From positions 1 through 64,000 of the forward strand of contig JAIQDT010007679.1 of NCBI GenBank assembly GCA_021521415.1: a stretch of DNA of 64,000 nucleotides, given 5' to 3'. The notes under the pieces were generated by a model. It did no database searches. It saw only the letters and a list, made by a program, of their open reading frames with translations, and was not told the DNA's origin. Of this stretch, positions 58,269-64,000 are shown one piece after another. The stretch comes from Bidens hawaiensis. Its lineage: Eukaryota; Streptophyta; Magnoliopsida; Asterales; Asteraceae. The translations under genes and the position numbers were made by a program. Every line of letters starts with the position of its first letter. Position 1 is the first letter of the stretch.

Positions 58269-58692
58269 TCAGGAGAACCTGTGGAAACCAAAATGGAGGT
58301 ACTATGCCTCTATTCTGGGAACTAAAATGGCAAAGTCAGGACTCAAGCTATCGACTGTGACAAAAATATTTCATGTTTAGGATAGATTTTACTGCTTTTT
58401 TAAGGATAAGTTAAAAAAAAAAACTATTTTAGGAATTCACGGTCGTGCCCCACTCAATACAGCCATGCCTAGTACAATTTCCTTGCAATGATAGTTTATG
58501 GCACTGTTTCCGGCTCAGACTGTCCAATTTCAGAGAAAACTTGTCAACATGGCCCGTGCCCTGCGAAGCACGGCTTTGCTGAGACGATATGGCATATTTT
58601 AAATTTGAATCACTTTCTTGAGAGCGTTTCACACCTTCTAGCCACATTTATCTAAGCTAAACAACCTTCCAAAGTGTCGATGTAACATCCTA
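58269..58692 (+). repeat. Athila 3' non-coding segment with CACGGCC-type motifs
   Basis: Starts with GAGAACCTGTGGAAACC after the integrase stop. It contains CACGGTCGTGCC, CAGCCATGCC, GGCCCGTGCC and CACGGC between 58,438 and 58,575, the same motif class as in the LTR at 50,940-51,160. No gene. Confidence 0.6.
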
Positions 58693-59025
58693 ATGCCAGA
58701 AACCCTGCCACCTCTCCACCTACGAAGAAAATATAAGCCTAGAGATGATCCTTCAACTCCATTAATGGAAAAAGATCTCAAGGACATGCTCGTTCTCAAT
58801 GAACAACGAGTCCTAGCTTTGACGAAAATGGTCGAAGAAATGAAAGTCGAGCTTCGTGACATTAATGAGCATATTGAAATTCATACCATTCGGTTGGGGT
58901 TTTTCCCCCGCCACCACCACCGTTTGGTGGAGATGGCGGTTTTGAAGGGAACCTTTCTGAAGGGGATTTTAGAGACCCTTTATCCAATCTCTTCTGATAT
59001 GCCCGTTGATGGTTCAAGGAATTGA
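58693..59025 (+). CDS. small ORF of unknown function, 110 codons
   Basis: MPETLPPLHLRRKYKPRDDP, then a coiled coil (LVLNEQRVLALTKMVEEMKV) and a basic His-rich stretch. It lies in the Athila 3' region, where some elements carry an env-like ORF, but no signal or membrane segment is visible. It may be a chance frame. Confidence 0.3.
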   Translation: MPETLPPLHLRRKYKPRDDPSTPLMEKDLKDMLVLNEQRVLALTKMVEEMKVELRDINEHIEIHTIRLGFFPRHHHRLVEMAVLKGTFLKGILETLYPISSDMPVDGSRN

Positions 59026-59486
59026 GCTAAATACTAGTTTTTAGGATTTATTGGGCTTAACCCGACTATTTGTTGTTTTATTTTTTACTTTATTTTTAAG
59101 TGTTGTTTTTTGTGTTTTTAGGACAAGTAATGTAATATTAGGAATTTTGGTGAAATGAAGTTTAAATTACGTCTTAGGGATCAGAATCGCACACATATAA
59201 ATTGTGAAAGATGCCAAGGAACGACCGTGTCTACCCTAAGCACGGTTGTGCCTAGACAAAACTCATCATCTCTTTAATAAATGCCGCATTCTGGACTGAC
59301 ATTTATGACACTCACCTAACATGGTCGTGTTTATGTCACCATGGCCATGTTTTGCAGTCCTATATGTCTATAAATGGCTATTACTTCCCATTCTTTTGAC
59401 ATGCCCATTTTCACACATTTCCACCAAGAAATTACCATGGAGAGGAGAGGAGAGGATTGAGGCCAAGTTATGGAAGACAATGAGAG
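59026..59486 (+). repeat. non-coding tail with further CACGG/CATGG motifs
   Basis: ACGACCGTGTC, GCACGGTTGTGCC, ACATGGTCGTG and CCATGGCCATG occur between 59,222 and 59,350. Three GGAGA-type repeats stand near 59,440. No gene seen. Confidence 0.5.
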
Positions 59487-59675
59487 ATGCCCATATATGT
59501 AGTTAGGGAGTTAATGTTTTTACGCGAGAGAGTTAACGATTTGTTAAGCATTAACGTGGCGGAGGAACAGAGAAACCAAGAGTTGCATGATAAAGTTGAA
59601 ACATTGCGTTTTGAGCATTATCATGTGGACCAAAAGATGGCCAAGATAGAGGACAACCTCGAGCGGCATTTTTGC
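59487..59675 (+). pseudogene. coiled-coil coding fragment, unidentified
   Basis: LRERVNDLLSINVAEEQ and HDKVETLRFEHYHVDQK are helical and heptad-like. The frame then runs into the LTR tail and PBS of the next element (from about 59,676), so those last residues are not native. Origin unknown. Confidence 0.35.
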
Positions 59676-59697
59676 CTTAGGTTGGGGTGTGACAGAT

Positions 59698-59710
59698 TGG
59701 TATCAGAGGC
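59698..59710 (+). promoter_or_regulatory. primer-binding site of the second Tekay-like element
   Basis: TGGTATCAGAGGC, one change from the initiator Met-tRNA complement, three bases after the LTR tail. Confidence 0.75.
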
Positions 59711-59879
59711 GAAGGTATAAGATAGGTCGTTAGTGATGCCTTAGTAACATGTTTAGGAGCCACATACATGCTTACTACTTGCCTTATGTGTTCTACTTAA
59801 TTGTTTACTGCTTTCTTAGTTAATAATTTATTTTGATTATTATGTTATTGTCATGCACACACACAACTCCGAGGCTATG

Positions 59880-62519
59880 TGATGTGCGAAAATCTATATA
59901 TAAATATTAATAACTAATTCTCGCAATTCAAAACTAAGTCTTAAATTTATAAAACCAAATAATCGTAACTAAGTTTCACACAAACGGCAAGTGTACCGGT
60001 CGCGTAACAGCACAGTCTAATGGAATCTGGATGTCGAACACAAAGACACGTGAGAACGGCTCAGATAATTAACACTAATATAAGTCCTGCCTAAATAATA
60101 TACTTCTTTATCTAAGTTATTTAAACTAACTAAACTTAACTAACGGTGAAACTTAAAGGAACTAACGATAATAAGAAAATGAACCACATGGGTAAGATGA
60201 CTTAAACGGCTGTGAGATGACATGGGTGCTAACATGTGGTTGAAACCAGAGTTCTAAAGATGAGCTAACATAGGTGAGGTTGAGGCAACTGGGTCCCTAT
60301 GGTCAGTTTTACCAGAAAACCCTAACAATGTCTAGATAGCTTTTAATTCATGGTTGTTAATCTACGTACCCTAATAACTCATCACTTAGTCCATGTCTAA
60401 GTTACATATATCACTAAGGCTCGAGCTAATTTCAAACCTAGGAGAAGAGGGGTAATTCAATACTAAGGAAAAAATAACTCAACTTACAAACTTAACCTAG
60501 CCGATAATAGGAAAACCGCACTTGGTCTCACAATGACTAACCCGATCAACTAACTAGCAAGATAAGCCGACACCTAAGGTCTTGGTCCAACTCAAAGGTG
60601 GTGAAGTCACTGACTTTAATTATCCAAGAAACATAAACCCTAATGGTATGCCTACCATGATCAATCAACACACAAAGTAATAACCGAAACATGCAATTAA
60701 CGCCTTCACAAAACTAATTCATGCAATAATCAACCACATGGGGCACATGCAACCTAAGATACATCTATGGCAGAGGGTAAAAACAGAATAATTTCACAAA
60801 TTATGAACTTTACAATAGATAAACAATCAACCATTTGTTAAGCACCCTAAACTAGTTTAGTTTAAGTCGTTAAACATCAAACCTTGGTGATTCTAACCTA
60901 TCTAGCCAATCAAAATCAATGAAAAATGGAAAAAGATATATAAAAGTGATAAACATGTTCAAATAAATCTGATTACAAAATATTTGAATGATTAAAAACC
61001 AAAAATGAACTTAAAATCATTCAAATACTCAAAACCGACAACTAAAGAATAAAAGATAGAACCGTAAGTAGAGGTGGCAAATGGGTTGGGTTGGGTCGAA
61101 CGAGTCATGGGTTTAAATGAGTCATGGGTAAAAACGAGTATGAGTCATAATGAGTTTGGGTCAAAAACGGGTCAATTAGAAAAAGGTTGTTTTGGTTTGG
61201 ATCAAAATAGGTTAGGGTCGAACCCGGTTTTGAGGGGTTTTTTTTTTGTGAACGAGAATAATGGCGGAAACATTTGAGTTTTTTAGATTTTTCGTTTTTT
61301 ATTTATATTTTAAGTTATTATTTTTTTATTATTTTTTTCGATTTTTTAGGGGTTTTCTATTAAGATTAAAAACCCCCAAAAAAACTATTCAAAAATAATA
61401 ATAAAAAAATTATAACTCAAAATATAAATCATAAACAAAAAAAATAAAAACACTAAAATGTTTCCTACATTGTCTTCGTTCCATAAAAAAAACACATAGA
61501 ATCGAACCGAAACCGAAAAAATCGACGAAAGTGAAACAAAGAAACAAAAAGCCAAAACCGGACCACATCAATCGAAATCGAAAAAATCAATCAAGACGAA
61601 ACTAAAAGAATTCAAACCGAACAAAAACAAAACTGAAAAAACGAACTAAAACGAGTCCGGAATCGACCATAAAGAAACAAAAGAAACCAAAACCCAACAC
61701 GTCACCGGTGAAAACTCGTGTTGGCTTGAAACCTGAACCGAACCCGTTCCAATCTGAAACCCGTTTCGTGCCGAAACCTGTCTTGTACGAAAACTCGTTC
61801 CGATCCGTAACATGACACATTTCCTTAGGACTCTAACCCACATCGACCCATTTCTTTGAACTTGTCGACCCATTTTGACCCGAAAATAAAAGGATGGAAT
61901 TTCAAATGACTTATTTTGACCCATTTAGTTAAAACCTTTTACCCAAACCAACTCATTTAACTTTTAAAACAACTCAAATTGACTCATTTGAAAGAGTTTA
62001 GGTCAAGATTACCACCCCTAACCGTAAGTTTGTCCTCCTTGGTTTCTCCCCTAGAACAGGTGTGAGACGGCTGGAAACTTGAATAATTTCGTTCATTGGG
62101 TTTTAGGGTTCTTTAAATAGATCATTAAACTTGTTAAACAAGCCAAAATAAGCCAAAACAAGCCCATAAGGCCCATATAAGACAAAATAGACGGGGTCTT
62201 TGAAATCTGAACATCTTAGCCAGCTTAGGGACACCATGAGGCGCCACGCCATGTGACCTCCAAGGCCTAGGTGGCCCCCGGGGTCTTCGTTTTTGCTTAA
62301 TTTACTCATTAAAACTCGTTTACACGCATCGTCTTCGATTCGATCCTCGGGTGAGCTAAATCCATCAATTTAAGACTTGTTTTCCATGATCTTATCACCC
62401 ATGATCCTACATCAAACATAAACATGTAAACATCATCAAAAACGGTTAAACAAATACTAAAACGCACCGAAAAGTTTGATAAAACAAATACGAAAATATG
62501 TGTATTTCATATAACATCA
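59880..62519 (-). repeat. solo LTR, Athila-type, with target-site duplication
   Basis: Ends TGATGT and ACATCA. The 5 bases CTATG stand on both sides (59,875-59,879 and 62,520-62,524). Without the nested hAT element it is about 1.68 kb. GGCAAGTGTACCGGTCG at 59,986-60,002 is the reverse of CGATTGGTACACTTGCC in the Athila LTR (52,661-52,677), so it is an Athila-type LTR in minus orientation. No internal coding sequence. Confidence 0.85.
61069..62020 (+). mobile_element. non-autonomous hAT element with 8-bp target-site duplication
   Basis: The left end is TAGAGGTGGCAAAT, and the right end read on the other strand is TAGGGGTGGTAATC, an imperfect terminal inverted repeat of hAT type. ACCGTAAG flanks it at 61,061-61,068 and 62,021-62,028. 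It contains degenerate GGGTC/GACCC words near both ends and a T-rich/A-rich centre. No transposase. Strand is arbitrary. Confidence 0.9.
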
Positions 62520-63010
62520 CTATGCCTCAACATCAATAAATTTTTATATAATTTAAAAATTAAGTAGATTGCCTTTATTTTTGGTAAATTCCTTAAGAAT
62601 TCCCTAGTGTTGTTTTTACTCTCTCACCTTAGGGCTAGGTTGTATGACAAAGTCCGGTAGTAACTGGAAGGGGGAGATAACTGTGAGTCGGCATTGGCAA
62701 ACTGGTTCCGAGAACCCAAGGTAAGACGTTATTCCTTACCTGGAGGATATCCTAACCACAGTACTCGAGCTTATAGGCCAACGCAGGACACAAATGTCAC
62801 ATGACCGACACCCTAGGCTGTCAAACGTGACCGCTTTAGCGGTTGCAATCGTTTATAAACCGAATTCATGGTGGTCCGTGGCTAAATTCAATAACTTTTT
62901 CCGATTATTGTGTTATATTAATTTTTTTAAATGGGAAACTGGGTGAAAAATCCATGGTATCCATGAGCACTCCTACTATTCATTCCTCAACTTGTTTTGA
63001 ATGTTATTTT
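62520..63010 (+). other. leader of the second Tekay-like element, no gene
   Basis: Includes GGAAGGGGGAGATAACTGTGAG near 62,665 and no reading frame of note. Either leader or part of another insert. Confidence 0.4.
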
Positions 63011-63365
63011 GTTAGAGTTCATCATACGTGGTGGTTCACGGGATGCTCCAACTTCCCACATTTTATTTCGTTAGATCGTTCTTTAGTTGGTGAAGTTAAA
63101 ATGCCATATAACACTCATGGGTCGTTCAACTCTATTGTATTGATAATACGTTAATTAGTTGGTACAGTTAAAATGTCATGTAATGCTCATGGGCCATCCA
63201 ACTCACTTATTTTAATCATTATTTAGGTGGTACAGTTAAAATGCCATGTGACACTCATGGGTCGTCCAACTCTGTTACTTTTGCTTGTTAGTTTAGTTGG
63301 GCCATTCAAGTTTTCATGGAAAGCTCAAGGGAGGCCAACACCCACAAATATATTCCGTTAGTTTA
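63011..63365 (+). repeat. tandem repeat, about 70 bp x 5
   Basis: Units begin near 63,011, 63,086, 63,158, 63,226 and 63,296 (72, 68 and 70 bp for the inner ones). The core is GTTGGTACAGTTAAAATGCC, then ACTCATGGGTCGTCCAACTC. The first and last units are the most degenerate. Confidence 0.85.
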
Positions 63366-63429
63366 TTGTAAAGTTAACTTAATTAACAAAAATTTTTAAC
63401 TTTTAAACTAACCCCATCTCCTCATCTAG

Positions 63430-64000
63430 TTACCTCACGTTAACCTCATTAGTTGCGTCATCTCATAAATATTTACACAAGTACCCCTCATCTTAAAATT
63501 GTTTATTTTTGTTTCTCATGAAATTTTTTCTCTAAGAAACCACCGTCTTCACCAACGTTCATCTGGTTCTCACGATCGCCTCTTGGCTTTTAGAATCACT
63601 AAGGAGTTTGCTGCTAATATGCCCACAATCATAACCCAAATCCAGAGCCTCAACTCTAATAGATCTGCTACTTCGGCTGCACCGAACAATTATGACTTTC
63701 GTAACTTTTTGAGTATAAAACCTACTTCCTTTCTTGGCGAGGAAAATGCCACCAAATTGCTTCAATGGTTCGAGAAGATAAAGAATGTGTTCATCCACTC
63801 TAAATGTCCAGACGCCAAACGGAGTAAGTTTGCCTCGAGCCTTTTCGAGGACCGGGCTATCACATGGTGGAATGCCTTGAAAGTCGACCAAGGTGCCGAG
63901 TTGGCTGTAGCCATGCCTTGGGAGGATTTCTTGGAGGCGATGAAGAAAGTAGTATGCCCTGATCATGAACTGCAAAGGCTTGAGGCTGAGTTTTGGAAAC
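63430..64000 (+). CDS. gag of the second Tekay-like element, partial
   Basis: Open from 63,430 to the window edge, with the likely start at 63,619 (MPTIITQIQSLNSNRSATSA). Then come NYDFRNFLSIKPTSFLGEE, ATKLLQWFEKIKNVFIHSKC, SLFEDRAITWWNAL and MPWEDFLEAMKKVVCPDHE. This is the retrotransposon gag (capsid) domain of Ty3/gypsy chromoviruses. No stop or shift in the visible 127 codons, unlike all neighbours. Protease and pol would follow beyond the window. An upstream Met is absent in the open stretch. Confidence 0.88.

Larger units (their letters stand above)
50606..59440 (+). mobile_element. Athila-like Ty3/gypsy element, heavily decayed
   Basis: A 5' LTR ending with TGATGT...ACATCA symmetry, an Asp-tRNA-type PBS, Athila-type gag, protease, RT, RNase H and integrase in order, then a non-coding tail. 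The 3' LTR is not found; the tail fades out before a Tekay-like LTR end at 59,676. Dozens of stops and shifts, and RT and protease active sites lost. Confidence 0.82.
59676..64000 (+). mobile_element. second Tekay-like gypsy element, 5' part
   Basis: LTR tail GGTTGGGGTGTGACA (to 59,694), Met-tRNA PBS (59,698), leader, then gag from 63,430 running off the window. The leader is split by a solo LTR (59,880-62,519). After subtracting the insert the leader is about 1.3 kb. Most of the 5' LTR is missing. Confidence 0.65.

Noticed and set aside
61602..61924. Overlapping minus-strand frames around 61,600-61,920
   Set aside because: They fall inside the non-autonomous hAT element and reflect its repeated GACCC/GAAAC words. 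No protein family recognised.
62843..63154. 103-codon plus-strand frame in the repeat region
   Set aside because: It runs through the first units of the 70-bp tandem repeat, has no family resemblance and is not continued in later units.
63011..63365. CRISPR array
   Set aside because: Units follow one another without unique spacers and are imperfect, and the context is a plant retrotransposon. It is a minisatellite.
1..64000. Host protein-coding gene
   Set aside because: Every recognisable coding stretch could be assigned to a transposable element or was too short and featureless to support.

Overview
This window is plant nuclear DNA made almost entirely of decayed, nested transposable elements. 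No host gene, rRNA or tRNA gene was recognised. A plant source is indicated by plant-type LTR retrotransposon lineages (Tekay-like chromovirus, Tat/Retand, Athila, SIRE/Maximus-like copia), plant primer-binding sites, a LINE zinc-binding (zf-RVT) domain and hAT remnants. The style of the copia gag and of its extra ORF resembles elements I know from Asteraceae. That is recall, not a search result.

Left part (1-41,969). A Tekay-like Ty3/gypsy element (+; left end outside the window; 3' LTR 3,044-5,719) sits inside the gag of a SIRE-like copia element (-). Copia sequence occurs three times: A (5,720-9,374), B (10,734-14,022) and C (14,023-31,709). B and C are joined head-to-tail through one shared LTR (14,023-14,939). 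C runs, right to left, as 5' LTR, PBS, gag, protease-integrase-RT-RNase H, a long spacer, a large extra ORF, PPT and shared LTR. A and C both end with the same 5-bp word (AGAGC) and then the same Retand LTR fragment and antisense ORF. Segment 5,720-10,733 therefore looks like a second copy of about 28,060-33,066. The simplest reading is a tandem duplication with a period near 22.3 kb and a GACCTT microhomology at 10,728-10,733. The host of the copia insertion is a Retand/Tat element (-, 31,710-41,969) with gag, protease, RT, two RNase H regions and integrase. It also carries a (+) antisense ORF with intron-like splice sites.

Middle (41,970-50,605). This holds the 3' part of a second, unrelated copia with an extra ORF (+), a gypsy LTR tail, a LINE 3' end, two SINE-like units in inverted orientation, an inverted pair of hAT transposase C-termini and a copia RNase H scrap. 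Some A/T-rich stretches here show nothing recognisable.

Right part (50,606-64,000). A badly broken Athila element (+) has a 2.2-kb 5' LTR, PBS, gag, protease, RT, RNase H and integrase. It is followed by the start of another Tekay-like element (+) whose gag runs off the window. That leader is interrupted by a solo LTR (59,880-62,519; TSD CTATG), which itself contains a non-autonomous hAT element (61,069-62,020; TSD ACCGTAAG).

Almost every retroelement reading frame has stops or frameshifts, and several catalytic residues are lost, so most copies cannot be autonomous. The most unusual signals are the ~22-kb duplication, the dense family-specific short-motif arrays (CCCGG/CTCGG in the copia LTRs and spacer, TTCTCGG in the second copia, CACGGCCGTG-like in Athila, GGATCC-like in Retand), the spliced-looking antisense ORF and the inverted hAT and SINE pairs.
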